Assembly (NCBI GenBank): GCA_947629785.1
Contig: CANRFB010000005.1
Span: 1 to 64,000 of the forward strand
DNA from: an uncultured Clostridia bacterium
GTDB taxonomy: Bacteria > Bacillota > Clostridia > Oscillospirales > Ruminococcaceae
Direction: 5' to 3'
DNA length: 64,000 nt
The notes under the pieces were generated by a model, which was not told where the DNA came from, made no database searches, and was given only the letters and a program-made list of their open reading frames with translations. The translations under genes and the position numbers were made by a program. Positions 27,635 to 36,774 of the stretch are shown piece after piece (the stretch's first letter is position 1; the number at the start of each line of letters is the position of its first letter).

Positions 27635-28566
27635 TCTTCCACGTCCTCTCCGAATTTATTTTCGGCAATAAACAGCGCGCCTATGATAATTACCATAACT
27701 ATCGCCATCAGTATAGCCGCCGAAGAAAGTTTCTGATAGTCGATGTTGCGGAATGTGTTATTCATAAAATGCTGTAACATATACAGGCTGTCAAAGGGAT
27801 AATCTCCCGTCAGCAGGTAAATTTCGCGGAAAACCTTAAATGAATTTATCAGCGAAAGTATTGCCACAAACAGTATGGTCGGCGAAAGATACCGCAGCTT
27901 TATGCGGAAGAATTTATAGAAGCCCCCTGCGCCCTCAAGCGTTGCGACTTCGATTATGTCCTTTGGGATATTGTTTAACGCCGACAGGAAAAGTATCATA
28001 TTATACCCCAAGTTTTTCCATAGGAACAGTACAACTATCACTATCTGTCCTTTTGTGGATTTTAGCCAGTCGATTTTCTCAATGCCGAAATTTGACAGAA
28101 AATCGTTCAGCGCGCCGTTGTAGTGGAAAATTACCTGCCATATAAGGACTATCGACGCCACGGGAACCATCATGGGGCATAGGAAACTCGTCCTGAACTG
28201 ACTTACAAAGGGAATTTTGCAGTCCAGAAGCATAGCTAACAGCATTGAAAGCACCACCGCCAGCGGCACGGATATTGCCGAAAACGTCAGTGTATTCAGC
28301 GCCGCCCGCTTGAACGCGGTATTTTTCAGAACGCTTATGTAATTATCCAGAAATACAAATTCCTTATTGATAGGATTATCTACCATAGAGTAGAAAATTA
28401 TTACAAAAAACGGAACGATAAAGAACACCATTACCCCCGCAAGGCTCGGTATAAGGCACAAGTACGGGAAAGCCGCGTCGCTTTTCAGGAATTTCTTTAC
28501 GGAACGTTTCTTCTTCGCCTTTTCCTTTACCTTGGGAACTTTAGGCTTTTTTTGCTTTATTTTCAT
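27631..28566 (-). CDS. sugar ABC transporter permease, MalF type
   Basis: 311 residues with six predicted membrane helices and a Lys-rich cytoplasmic leader. The EAA-type loop reads IEVATLEGAGGFYKFFRIKL. It forms a heterodimer with the MalG-type product in sugar import. ATG at 28566 is chosen since AGAGGT lies nine bases upstream. First gene of the six-gene operon. Confidence 0.85.
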   Translation of the reverse strand: MKIKQKKPKVPKVKEKAKKKRSVKKFLKSDAAFPYLCLIPSLAGVMVFFIVPFFVIIFYSMVDNPINKEFVFLDNYISVLKNTAFKRAALNTLTFSAISVPLAVVLSMLLAMLLDCKIPFVSQFRTSFLCPMMVPVASIVLIWQVIFHYNGALNDFLSNFGIEKIDWLKSTKGQIVIVVLFLWKNLGYNMILFLSALNNIPKDIIEVATLEGAGGFYKFFRIKLRYLSPTILFVAILSLINSFKVFREIYLLTGDYPFDSLYMLQHFMNNTFRNIDYQKLSSAAILMAIVMVIIIGALFIAENKFGEDVED

Positions 28567-28762
28567 AACTATACCTCTGAAATACAAATATTTCCATAAT
28601 TAAACTGTAAAAGAGTTTACTATACTATTATAGCACATAATAAAAAAATTTCTATAGGAAAACGAAAACTGTAATCAAATTTTAACCTTTTTGGTTTTGG
28701 GGAAAATTGCTTTTCCCGCCGTTAATGCCGAAAATACGCGGTTTGCGGGATATTCCCCCGAA

Positions 28763-28800
28763 ATTATACAGAACAAAAGGTTACAAAACAGTAACAAAAT
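28763..28800 (-). promoter_or_regulatory. -10 with phased GTTACA operator, transporter operon
   Basis: Minus-strand TATAAT at 28763-28768 has no normal -35; instead the region upstream carries two 11-mers (plus strand GGTTACAAAAC and AGTAACAAAAT). The first is identical to the first operator repeat of the pseudokinase promoter, and AAGGTTACAAAAC is shared over 13 bases. Control by the same regulator is inferred. Confidence 0.4.
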
Positions 28801-28816
28801 GCTGTTCCTGCCGTCG

Positions 28817-28855
28817 GGCAAAAGAAAAGAGTTGAGACGACCTGTCCCAACTCTT
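28817..28855 (-). terminator. terminator after cyclophilin gene
   Basis: Minus strand stem AAGAGTTGGGAC / GTCTCAACTCTT with a short loop, followed by TTTCTTTT, eight bases after the stop codon. Confidence 0.7.
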
Positions 28856-28862
28856 GAAAACC

Positions 28863-29336
28863 TTATTCTTCAATGTAAACGCGCTTCATTTTCTGTTCGG
28901 TAACGGGTCTGTCGCCGTAACTTGTTTTTGTCGCTGCAATTTCGTCAACAACGTCCATGCCCTCAACGACTTTCCCGAATGCGGCATATTCTCCATCAAG
29001 GTGCGGAGCGTCTTGGTGCATGATAAAGAACTGCGAACCTGCGCTGTCTTTCATCATGGAACGCGCCATTGAAATTACCCCGCGGGTGTGTTTCAGGTCG
29101 TTCTTAACGCCGTTTGAAGCGAATTCGCCCTTGATGTGGTGTCCCGGACCGCCCATGCCCGTGCCTTCGGGACAGCCGCCCTGTATCATGAAGCCCTCAA
29201 TTACCCTATGGAATATCAATCCGTCGTAAAAGCCCTGTTTTACGAGGTTTTCAAAGTTTTCCACGGTTATGGGGGCAACTTCGGGGTAAAGTTCCAGCTT
29301 TATCTTCTTGCCGTTTTCCATTTCAATAACTACCAT
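28863..29336 (-). CDS. peptidyl-prolyl cis-trans isomerase, cyclophilin type
   Basis: 157 residues, a single cyclophilin domain without signal peptide, so cytoplasmic. It catalyses prolyl isomerisation during folding. Conserved FHRVIEGFMIQGGCPEGTG and AGSQFFIMHQDAPHLDGEYAAFGKV cover the active site, including Arg in FHRV and the QFFI pocket. ATG with GAAAGGA upstream. It follows gpmI by 36 bases. Confidence 0.95.
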   Translation of the reverse strand: MVVIEMENGKKIKLELYPEVAPITVENFENLVKQGFYDGLIFHRVIEGFMIQGGCPEGTGMGGPGHHIKGEFASNGVKNDLKHTRGVISMARSMMKDSAGSQFFIMHQDAPHLDGEYAAFGKVVEGMDVVDEIAATKTSYGDRPVTEQKMKRVYIEE

Positions 29337-29372
29337 ACTATAAATTCCTTTCTGCTGCCTGAAATGAAGCCG

Positions 29373-30899
29373 TTACTTTACTATAAGGGACTTGCCCGTC
29401 ATTTCCTTAGGCTGGGGAAGTCCTAATATTTCAAGCATTGTGGGGCAGATGTCCGCTAAAACGCCGCCCTCGCGGAGTCTGAAGTCCGTACCGTACCCCA
29501 CAACAATAAGCGGAACGGGGTTTGTGGTGTGTGCTGTAAAGGGCGAACCGTCCGCTTCCATGAGCTTGTCAGCGTTTCCGTGGTCGGCTGTGATAATAGC
29601 CGCGCCGCCCTTTTCAAGAATAGCGGAAACCATTCTTCCCACGCATTCGTCAACGGCTTCAACGGCTTTCTTTGCCGCGTTAAAAACGCCTGTGTGTCCT
29701 ACCATGTCGCAGTTTGCATAGTTCAGAATGATAACATCGTATTTATCGGAAGCAATTGCCTTTTCAACCGCATCGGTAACTTCGTAAGCGCTCATTTCGG
29801 GCTTCATGTCGAATGTGGCAACTTTCGGAGAATCTATAAGAATACGATCCTCGCCCTCGAATGTGGTCTCCTCGCCGCCGTTGAAGAAGAATGTAACGTG
29901 TGCATACTTCTGTGTTTCGGCAATACGAAGTTGTGTCATTCCCTGCTTGCTGATATATTCGCCCATGGTCATTACAAGCTGTTCCGGCGGGAACGCAACG
30001 GAAACGTTGGGCATTTCCGCGTCATACTGCGCCATGCAGACAAACTTCACGGGGAAGAAGCCTTTCTTTCTCTCAAAACCCTTGAAATCGGGGTCAACAA
30101 AGGAACGGGTTATCTGTCTTGCTCTGTCGGGGCGGAAGTTAAAGAACACAACGCTGTCGTTTTCCTTTATCATACCATTCTTATCCACAACTGTAGGTAT
30201 CATGAACTCGTCGGTAACTTCGTTTTTATAGGAATTTTCAATAGCCTCAACAGGGTCTGTTTCCATAATGCCCTCGCCGTAAACAAGCGCGCTGTATGCT
30301 TTTTCCACACGGTCCCAGCAATTGTCACGGTCCATGGCATAGAAACGTCCCGCAATGGTCGCAACTGAACCTACGCCTATTTTCTTTATCTCCGCAACAA
30401 GTTCTTTCATATACTCGGAAGCGGAGGAGGGGGGAACGTCACGTCCGTCAAGGAACGCATGAACGTAAACTTTGTCCAGACCGTTTCTCTTAGCCATTTC
30501 GAGAAGTCCGTAAAGGTGTTCCGAATGACTGTGCACGCCGCCGGGGGAAACAAGTCCCATAAGGTGGAGCGCGCTTCCCTTAGCCTTGCAGTTTTCCATA
30601 GCGGAAACAAGCGCGGGGTTCTTGAAGAAGTCCCCGTCCTTAATGGACTTGGAAATTTTAACAAGCATCTGATAAACTATACGTCCTGCGCCGATATTTG
30701 TATGACCGACTTCGGAATTTCCCATCTGACCGTCGGGAAGTCCCACGTCCAGACCCGAAGCGCCTATAATGGTATTGGGATATTCCTTGAAATACCTGTC
30801 AAGATTGGGTTTATTTGCGGCGGCGATAGCATTTCCGTAGGTGTCTTTGTTGATGCCGTAGCCGTCCATTATTATCAAAGCAAGAGGCTTTTTGCTCAT
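29373..30899 (-). CDS. gpmI: 2,3-bisphosphoglycerate-independent phosphoglycerate mutase
   Basis: 508 residues, normal for the family. Interconverts 3- and 2-phosphoglycerate in glycolysis using a phosphoserine intermediate and two Mn ions. The nucleophile Ser lies in GQMGNSEVGHTNIGAGR; metal ligands are in IIMDGYG near the start and in ITADHGNADKM-like ITADHGNADKL, and HTGVF and HTTNPVP near the end. ATG at 30899 has GAAAGGAAG upstream, unlike the longer track ORF. Grouped with tpiA on the same strand. Confidence 0.97.
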   Translation of the reverse strand: MSKKPLALIIMDGYGINKDTYGNAIAAANKPNLDRYFKEYPNTIIGASGLDVGLPDGQMGNSEVGHTNIGAGRIVYQMLVKISKSIKDGDFFKNPALVSAMENCKAKGSALHLMGLVSPGGVHSHSEHLYGLLEMAKRNGLDKVYVHAFLDGRDVPPSSASEYMKELVAEIKKIGVGSVATIAGRFYAMDRDNCWDRVEKAYSALVYGEGIMETDPVEAIENSYKNEVTDEFMIPTVVDKNGMIKENDSVVFFNFRPDRARQITRSFVDPDFKGFERKKGFFPVKFVCMAQYDAEMPNVSVAFPPEQLVMTMGEYISKQGMTQLRIAETQKYAHVTFFFNGGEETTFEGEDRILIDSPKVATFDMKPEMSAYEVTDAVEKAIASDKYDVIILNYANCDMVGHTGVFNAAKKAVEAVDECVGRMVSAILEKGGAAIITADHGNADKLMEADGSPFTAHTTNPVPLIVVGYGTDFRLREGGVLADICPTMLEILGLPQPKEMTGKSLIVK

Positions 30900-30968
30900 G
30901 TTATTTCTTCCTTTCATTGGAAAATACACGGTAGCTGCGGAAACGCTGTCCGCAGCCCGTGCCGAGAT

Positions 30969-31289
30969 TCATATGCTGAAATTTTTCGGGATAAACCAGA
31001 ATCCCACATAATATTCCGTTTCACGGTCAAAGGGGTCATAGTCTTTCCAGACTTTGTAGAACAGACCGTAATAATCCTCGCTGCCGTTTTCGTATTTTAT
31101 AACGGGAACGCAGAACAGCGGCGGAAGTTCTTTCTGTTTTGCGCGGATCAGATCCACCGTAAAAAGCACGAACGCTATGCCGATCACAACGCCGCAAACG
31201 GCTGCAATTCTTTTCCGTGCGGAAACGGACAGCGCGGCGTTCCGCCTTTTCTCCTCCCGCCTTGCACGTTTAAGTTTGGAAACTTCCAT
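30969..31289 (-). CDS. small single-pass membrane protein of unknown function
   Basis: 106 residues: a strongly basic cytoplasmic N-terminus (KLKRARREEKRR), one membrane helix (about 28-48) and an aromatic-rich extracellular tail (EDYYGLFYKVWKDYDPFDR). Similar short proteins occur near glycolytic genes in Clostridia as I recall, but no function is known. Between tpiA (15 bases upstream) and gpmI (69 bases downstream), so probably cotranscribed. Confidence 0.65.
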   Translation of the reverse strand: MEVSKLKRARREEKRRNAALSVSARKRIAAVCGVVIGIAFVLFTVDLIRAKQKELPPLFCVPVIKYENGSEDYYGLFYKVWKDYDPFDRETEYYVGFWFIPKNFSI

Positions 31290-31304
31290 TCAGCCGCCGT
31301 AAGA

Positions 31305-32081
31305 TCAGCCGTTAACGGCAGCCTGAACGATAGTGTTGAAGTCGTTGGCTTTCAGTGAAGCGCCGCCGATAAGACCGCCGTCAACATCGGGTTTGGAAAG
31401 GAGTTCCGCCGCGTTGCCCGCGTTCATTGAACCGCCGTACTGGATAGTAACAGCGTCCGCAGTCGCCTTATCGTAAAGATTTGCAAGAGCAGCGCGGATA
31501 AATGCGCATACTTCCTGAGCCTGATCCGCAGTGGCGGTCTTTCCCGTGCCGATAGCCCATACAGGCTCGTAAGCGATAACGGTTTTCTTTACGTCCTCGG
31601 CGGAAACACCGAAAAGATCAAGCTTTATCTGACGTCCGATAACTTCTTCTGTAATGCCGCACTCACGCTCCCAGAGCAGTTCGCCTACGCAGACGATAGG
31701 TTTCAGACCTGCGGCAAGAGCAGCCTTTGTTCTCTTGTTTACCGTTTCGTCGGTTTCGCCGAAATACTGACGTCTTTCGGAGTGACCGATAACAACATAT
31801 TCAACGCCGATCTCGGTAAGCATATCGGCGGAAATTTCACCTGTAAAAGCGCCGCTCTTTTCAAAGTGAACGTTCTCCGCGCCTACTTTTACATTGGAGC
31901 CTGCCGTGGTATTTACGGCAGTTTCAAGGTTGGTGTAAGGAACGCAGGCGATAACTTCGACATTGCCGTTTGCGTTTGCAACAAGGGGCTTGATGGCTTC
32001 AAGGAGTTCCTTGGCTTCGGGGCGGGTCTTGTTCATTTTCCAGTTTCCTGCAATGATAGCTTTTCTCAATGACTTATTCAT
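31305..32081 (-). CDS. tpiA: triose-phosphate isomerase
   Basis: 258 residues. Interconverts dihydroxyacetone phosphate and glyceraldehyde 3-phosphate. Active-site residues are seen in GNWKMNK (Lys), VIGHSERRQYF (His) and the flexible-loop AYEPVWAIGTGKTA (Glu). ATG with AAAAAGGAG upstream. First gene of the tpiA-small membrane protein-gpmI-cyclophilin run, with a TATAAT about 60 bases upstream. Confidence 0.98.
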   Translation of the reverse strand: MNKSLRKAIIAGNWKMNKTRPEAKELLEAIKPLVANANGNVEVIACVPYTNLETAVNTTAGSNVKVGAENVHFEKSGAFTGEISADMLTEIGVEYVVIGHSERRQYFGETDETVNKRTKAALAAGLKPIVCVGELLWERECGITEEVIGRQIKLDLFGVSAEDVKKTVIAYEPVWAIGTGKTATADQAQEVCAFIRAALANLYDKATADAVTIQYGGSMNAGNAAELLSKPDVDGGLIGGASLKANDFNTIVQAAVNG

Positions 32082-32138
32082 GGTGATTACTCTCCTTTTT
32101 ATTATAGTGTGGAAATTTCACACAAAAATTCAATATAC

Positions 32139-32144
32139 ATTATA
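32139..32144 (-). promoter_or_regulatory. -10 element of tpiA
   Basis: Minus strand TATAAT preceded by TGG in a very AT-rich tract; no clear -35. Confidence 0.45.
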
Positions 32145-32209
32145 CCATATATTTTGCAAAAATATATTACTTTTTTGTGAATAACCGAATTTTCTCCCAA
32201 AAATTTGCC

Positions 32210-32983
32210 TCAGTCCTCCCAGACCTTGGCAAGTCTTTTCATATATGCCCGTACATCGGTTTCAAAGACCTCGTTCAGCTTATCCGAACGGAGTACCTGC
32301 TTCGGTTCGCCGCAAAGAACGGCTTTCCCGTCCTGCATAAGGACTATCCTGTCCGAAACTGCCGCCGCAAGGCTCAGATCATGGAAAACGCCTATTACCG
32401 ATTTCCCGCTGTCCGTCCATTTGCGGATAAGTCCGTAAAGTTCCGTCTGGTGTTTCAGATCGAGATGATTTGCAGGTTCGTCCAGAAAGATAATATCCGG
32501 TTCCTGCGCGAAAGCCCTTGCAAGGAACACCCTTTGCAGCTGACCGCCCGAAAGTTCGGTTATAAGCCGTTCTTCCAGACCCGAAAGCCCCGCTTCTGAA
32601 ATACATCTTTCCACGGCTTCATTGTCCTCCGCGGAGGCTTCCGAGAAAAGCCCGCCCGTGTGCCGTGCGTAACGTCCCATCATCACCGTATCGAAAACGG
32701 TATATTCCGAATAGTCCCCGCCCGCGCCTGTCTGGGAAAGCAGCGCCGTCCGCTTTGCCCGCTCTTTTACGGGCATTGACGAAACAGCAGCGCCGTCTAT
32801 GTACGCGCCGCCCGACATTATGGGAATAAGTCCGCAGGCGGCTTTGAGAAGCGTGGTCTTTCCGCAGCCGTTCGCCCCCGCAAGGGAAACGGTTTCTCCC
32901 GCATTCACCGTCAGGGAAACGCCTTTTATTATCTCCCTGCTTCCGTACCCGCAATGGAGGTTTTTTATTTCAAAAAGTGACAT
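32210..32983 (-). CDS. ABC transporter ATP-binding protein, siderophore/cobalamin type
   Basis: 257 residues of the FecE/BtuD-like group that powers iron-siderophore, haem or cobalamin uptake. Walker A GANGCGKTTLLK, signature LSGGQLQRVFLARAF, Walker B IIFLDEPANHLDLKH and the switch His in GVFHDLSLA are intact. No permease or binding protein gene is next to it, so its partners must lie elsewhere. ATG with AAAGGAAG. galU is 28 bases upstream on the same strand. Confidence 0.88.
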   Translation of the reverse strand: MSLFEIKNLHCGYGSREIIKGVSLTVNAGETVSLAGANGCGKTTLLKAACGLIPIMSGGAYIDGAAVSSMPVKERAKRTALLSQTGAGGDYSEYTVFDTVMMGRYARHTGGLFSEASAEDNEAVERCISEAGLSGLEERLITELSGGQLQRVFLARAFAQEPDIIFLDEPANHLDLKHQTELYGLIRKWTDSGKSVIGVFHDLSLAAAVSDRIVLMQDGKAVLCGEPKQVLRSDKLNEVFETDVRAYMKRLAKVWED

Positions 32984-33011
32984 GATGTATCTTCCTTTGT
33001 TTGCCGGCAGA

Positions 33012-33881
33012 TCAAAGAGTTTTTGCCAGTTCTTTTATATATTCCCTGAGTTCCCCGCCGATGTCCTCCCGTGAAAGACCTGTTTCAATTCCTGCTTTTA
33101 ACGCGCTTAACTTGTTTCCCATATCGTACCGTGTTCCTGTGAAATCAACGCCTGTCATTCCCTTTGAAACTGCAAGCTGTTTCATGGCGTCGGTAAGCTG
33201 TAGTTCGTTATTCCTGCCGTAAGGGGTATTTTCCAGAATGGCAAATATTTCGGGCGGAAGAACGCACCGGCCAAGAATGGCATAATTTGAGAACATCTGC
33301 TCTCTTGATGGCTTTTCTATCATGTCGGTTATTTCAAAATACCCATCAGGCATTTTTGTCAGCTTCATTGAGGAATATTTCATTACGTCCTCTGTGGGAA
33401 CTTCCCTTATTCCCGCGGCGCCCTTGCCGTATTTTTCATAGGCTCTGCAAAGCTGCGCAATAGCGGGATCTTCGCCGATAATCACATCGTCTCCGTAAAG
33501 GACCGCTATGGGGTCGTTCCCCGCGAAACTTTTAGCGCAAAGAACGGCGTGTCCCAGTCCCAGCTGTTCCGCCTGACGCACATATGAGATATTCGCCATG
33601 GAAGCAATACGCTTTATCTCGTTGCAAAGTTCCGTTTTGCCGCCTGCTTCAAGCTGACGTTCCAGATCGGGCATTCTGTCAAAATGGTCCTCCACAACGT
33701 GCTTGCCTCTGGAAAGAATTATCAGTATGTCGGTTATCCCCGCCCTTACACATTCTTCCACAATGTACTGAATAGCGGGTTTGTCAAGAATAGGAAGCAT
33801 TTCCTTTGGCATAGCCTTAGTTGCAGGCAGCATTCTTGTGCCGTACCCCGCCGCCGTGATCACTGCTTTTTTTACTTTCAT
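33012..33881 (-). CDS. galU: UTP-glucose-1-phosphate uridylyltransferase
   Basis: 289 residues. Makes UDP-glucose from UTP and glucose 1-phosphate for envelope glycans and galactose use. The nucleotide-binding signature AAGYGTRMLPATKAMPKEMLP, the LGLGHAVLCAK stretch and the EKPSREQMFSNYAILGRCVL region are typical of bacterial GalU. ATG with AAAAAGGAG. It follows the RING-like membrane protein by 33 bases. Confidence 0.97.
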   Translation of the reverse strand: MKVKKAVITAAGYGTRMLPATKAMPKEMLPILDKPAIQYIVEECVRAGITDILIILSRGKHVVEDHFDRMPDLERQLEAGGKTELCNEIKRIASMANISYVRQAEQLGLGHAVLCAKSFAGNDPIAVLYGDDVIIGEDPAIAQLCRAYEKYGKGAAGIREVPTEDVMKYSSMKLTKMPDGYFEITDMIEKPSREQMFSNYAILGRCVLPPEIFAILENTPYGRNNELQLTDAMKQLAVSKGMTGVDFTGTRYDMGNKLSALKAGIETGLSREDIGGELREYIKELAKTL

Positions 33882-33914
33882 TTTTTAAAACTCCTTTTTA
33901 CCCGTCAATAATCG

Positions 33915-34916
33915 TTATTTTCCGAGAAATTCTGCAAACTGCATGAAATACATTGCCAGATACGGTATTGCCGAAAGGCATATGAAAAGCGTCAGCCAAA
34001 GCGCGGAAGTACCGCCTCTGTGTGAAATTTCATACCTGTAATGTTCGCCGAAAACTTCCTTTATATTCCGTATCCGTTTAAGAACATTGTCATAGTATAT
34101 CCTGTTCCCGAAGAATCCGAAAGTGAACATCAGCACATAATATATAGCCGTTCCTATGAACATGACTCCGCTGAAAGCTGAGCCCCTGACATCAAACCTT
34201 GACGCGAACTCGGATAACATTCCGTAGCCTTTGGTTTCCGCAAAAAGATATATGAACTGCGGAATTCTCGAAAAAAGCCGCAGTATGAACGCTCCCAGCG
34301 CAATTAGCGGCATTTTCCGGTAAGCAAAGTAAAATTCCGGAAAAAGCATGGCGCTCAGGTTCAGGCTGAACTTCCTGCCCCACTCCTTGAACTGCTTGAA
34401 CAGCGGCAGGTAGTAATGGGTATTCGTTCCCACAAAATCGCCTATTTCCGACATTTTCACGCCGTCAAAATCCTCGTCCGGACTGAATCCGCAAAGCGGG
34501 TCGGAAAAATTTACAAAAAACGGATCCATCATCAGTCCGCCGTTGGCGTTGCGGTTGTAAGCGTTCGGGTCGTCGTTGATATTCACGCCGCCGTAACGCT
34601 GTTCCGGAATGTTTTCATCGTTGTTTATTCCCGGGATCGGCATACCGCACCTGCGGCAGAAAAGCGTCAGCGGCGGGTTCGTATACCCGCAGAACGTGCA
34701 GACTGTTTCCCTGCCTGCGGCTTCTCCCGCTCCCACGTCATAGGAGGGTTTCCACTCGCCGCCGCTCTGATGGAGAACGGTATTCACGCACTTTCCGCTC
34801 TTTTCGTAACACGCTCTGTGGTAGGGTGTGCCGCATTCGGGGCAAATGACAACATCGTCCTCCGATGTGAATTTCTCACTGCAAACCATACATCTTGTTC
34901 CCACATAACCTGACAT
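33915..34916 (-). CDS. RING-like zinc-finger membrane protein, DUF2628-like
   Basis: 333 residues. The N-terminus has a RING/zinc-ribbon type finger (CMVCSEKFTSEDDVVICPEC, then CGTPYHRACYEKSGKC) and a second zinc ribbon (CTFCGYTNPPLTLFCRRCG). The rest carries about four membrane segments separated by aromatic stretches (LSAMLFPEFYFAYRKMP), as in DUF2628-type proteins. Function unknown. ATG at 34916 is chosen since GAAAGGAG is 11 bases upstream; the track ATG is inside that site. Such prokaryotic RING-like folds are not known to act in ubiquitination here. Confidence 0.75.
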   Translation of the reverse strand: MSGYVGTRCMVCSEKFTSEDDVVICPECGTPYHRACYEKSGKCVNTVLHQSGGEWKPSYDVGAGEAAGRETVCTFCGYTNPPLTLFCRRCGMPIPGINNDENIPEQRYGGVNINDDPNAYNRNANGGLMMDPFFVNFSDPLCGFSPDEDFDGVKMSEIGDFVGTNTHYYLPLFKQFKEWGRKFSLNLSAMLFPEFYFAYRKMPLIALGAFILRLFSRIPQFIYLFAETKGYGMLSEFASRFDVRGSAFSGVMFIGTAIYYVLMFTFGFFGNRIYYDNVLKRIRNIKEVFGEHYRYEISHRGGTSALWLTLFICLSAIPYLAMYFMQFAEFLGK

Positions 34917-34998
34917 TAACGTGTATGCTCCTTTCATTGAACGGGCGCCCGTCCAAATTCATGCCTGCAAAATTTTTGCATATAAATATCCATATTTA

Positions 34999-35027
34999 AG
35001 TATACCACAAAATCTCACAAATAACAA
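34999..35027 (-). promoter_or_regulatory. promoter of RING-like gene
   Basis: Minus strand TTGTTA, 17-bp spacer, TATACT with TGG before the -10. Confidence 0.55.
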
Positions 35028-35079
35028 TATGATTTTTAATTTTTCATCATATTGTCACACATTAAGCCTTTAAAATTAC

Positions 35080-35108
35080 TTGACATTATACAAATTAAGG
35101 TTTACAAT
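35080..35108 (+). promoter_or_regulatory. sigma-A promoter of first cardiolipin synthase gene
   Basis: TTGACA, 17-bp spacer, TACAAT; leader of about 70 bases. Confidence 0.65.
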
Positions 35109-35183
35109 GTATTTATAGATAAATTTTTATGCTGTTATTTGTATAAAATAGTCAAAAAGCATTTTTTAAGGAATAGGATATTA

Positions 35184-36740
35184 ATGAACAAAAAAACCAA
35201 GAGAAAACTTAAAAGCCTTGTAAGGATAATTTTCGGAAGAACGCTGATAGTCGTTCTGGGACTTGCCCTGCAAGTGGCATTTGTGCTGACGGCGCTGATA
35301 TATTTCAGCAGTCACTATGTATTTTTCAGTGCGGCAATGTCGGTAATGTCCCTGATAGCGCTGGTCTGCATTATAAATGACAAGACGAATCCCTACTACA
35401 AGCTTGCGTGGGTAGTTCCGGTAATGCTTGTGCCGATTTTCGGAACGGTGCTGTATATTTTCGTGCGTCTGGAACTGGGTACACGGATAATGAACAAGCG
35501 TATCATAGAACTTATCGGAAAGACCGCGCCTTTTATCCCGCAGGACGAAAATGTCCTTGCCGAACTGGAAACGGTCAGCGCCAAGGAGAAAAACCTCGCG
35601 GTCTACATGAAAAAATATGCGGGTTTCCCTGTTTTCCGCAGCACCGGCGCGGAATATTTCCCCCTCGGCGAGGACGCTTTCCACGCCATAGTCCGCGAAC
35701 TGGAAAAAGCCGAGAAATTCATTTTTCTGGAGTTTTTCATTGTAGAACACGGGGAAATGTGGGACGCGATACTTGAAATTCTCGAGCGAAAATCCAAGCA
35801 GGGCGTAGACGTCCGCTTCATGTATGACGGAATGAGCAGTCTTGTGCTTGTTCCCTACAATTACCCCAAAAAACTCGCCGCCCGCGGCATAAAATGCAAG
35901 GTATTCTCGCCCATAAAGCCCGTTCTCACCACCATACAGAACAACCGCGACCACCGCAAGATACTTGTTATCGACGGGCACACGGCATTTACCGGAGGAA
36001 TAAACCTTGCGGACGAATATATCAACAAGTTTGAACGCTTCGGACACTGGAAAGATACTGCCGTCATGGTAAAGGGCGACGCGGCGAAAAGCTTTACCGC
36101 CATGTTCCTGCAGAACTGGAACATTTCAGAAAAAAGCGAGGACGATTACGCCGTTTACACCACACACATCAGGCATGATTTCCCCCTTGAGGAGGGCTTC
36201 GTACTTCCTTACGGCGACAGCCCTCTTGACAACGAAAATGTGGGAAAGAACGTATATCTGGACATTCTTGACCGTGCGGAACGGTACGTTCATATAATGA
36301 CGCCCTACCTGATCCTTGACGAGGAAATGAGCCGTGCGCTGACATTTGCGGCAAAGCGCGGGGTGGACGTTTCCATAATAATGCCCCACATACCGGACAA
36401 GCAATACGCGTATATCCTTGCCCGCTCCTATTACGGGGAACTCATTTCCGCGGGTGTGAAAATTTACGAATACACTCCGGGATTTATCCACGCAAAGGAA
36501 TTTGTCAGCGATGATGTAACGGCAGTTGTAGGCTCGATAAATCTTGATTACCGCAGTCTGTTCCTGCATTTTGAATGTGCCTGCCGATTCTACCGCTGCG
36601 AAGTCGTCCGCGATGTTGAGGCGGATATGCTGGCAACCATGAAAAAGTGCTGTCTCATAACCCTTGACGACTGCAGGAAATACAACATTTTCAAAAAACT
36701 TATCGGACGTATACTGAGAGTTTTTGCGCCGCTTATGTAA
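35184..36740 (+). CDS. cls: cardiolipin synthase 1
   Basis: 518 residues. Joins two phosphatidylglycerols into cardiolipin and glycerol in the membrane. Two N-terminal membrane helices (about 12-60) precede two phospholipase D domains, each with an intact HKD motif: HRKILVIDGHTAFTGG and HAKEFVSDDVTAVVGSINLD. ATG at 35184 with AAGGAATAGG; the 44 codons before it in the track are AT-rich leader. A second cls gene lies at 42655, roughly half identical by eye over the HKD regions. TVP38-type gene follows after 34 bases. Confidence 0.95.
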   Translation: MNKKTKRKLKSLVRIIFGRTLIVVLGLALQVAFVLTALIYFSSHYVFFSAAMSVMSLIALVCIINDKTNPYYKLAWVVPVMLVPIFGTVLYIFVRLELGTRIMNKRIIELIGKTAPFIPQDENVLAELETVSAKEKNLAVYMKKYAGFPVFRSTGAEYFPLGEDAFHAIVRELEKAEKFIFLEFFIVEHGEMWDAILEILERKSKQGVDVRFMYDGMSSLVLVPYNYPKKLAARGIKCKVFSPIKPVLTTIQNNRDHRKILVIDGHTAFTGGINLADEYINKFERFGHWKDTAVMVKGDAAKSFTAMFLQNWNISEKSEDDYAVYTTHIRHDFPLEEGFVLPYGDSPLDNENVGKNVYLDILDRAERYVHIMTPYLILDEEMSRALTFAAKRGVDVSIIMPHIPDKQYAYILARSYYGELISAGVKIYEYTPGFIHAKEFVSDDVTAVVGSINLDYRSLFLHFECACRFYRCEVVRDVEADMLATMKKCCLITLDDCRKYNIFKKLIGRILRVFAPLM

Positions 36741-36774
36741 TAAGCCGCTTATGTAATGACAGGAGATGAATATT

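Larger units (their letters stand above)
28567..28862. other. control region of the transporter operon
   Basis: 296 bases without a gene. It contains two possible minus-strand -10 elements (TATAAT at 28627-28632 and 28763-28768), a phased GGTTACAAAAC/AGTAACAAAAT pair just upstream of the latter, and the terminator of the cyclophilin gene. Confidence 0.5.

Noticed and set aside
32210-32983. ATPase partner of the hybrid transporter operon
   Set aside because: Its sequence groups with siderophore/cobalamin ATPases, not with MsmX/MalK, and it is separated by other operons.
33915-34916. Bacterial ubiquitin-like system because of the RING-like finger
   Set aside because: No E1, E2 or ubiquitin-like gene nearby; similar fingers occur in unrelated bacterial membrane proteins.
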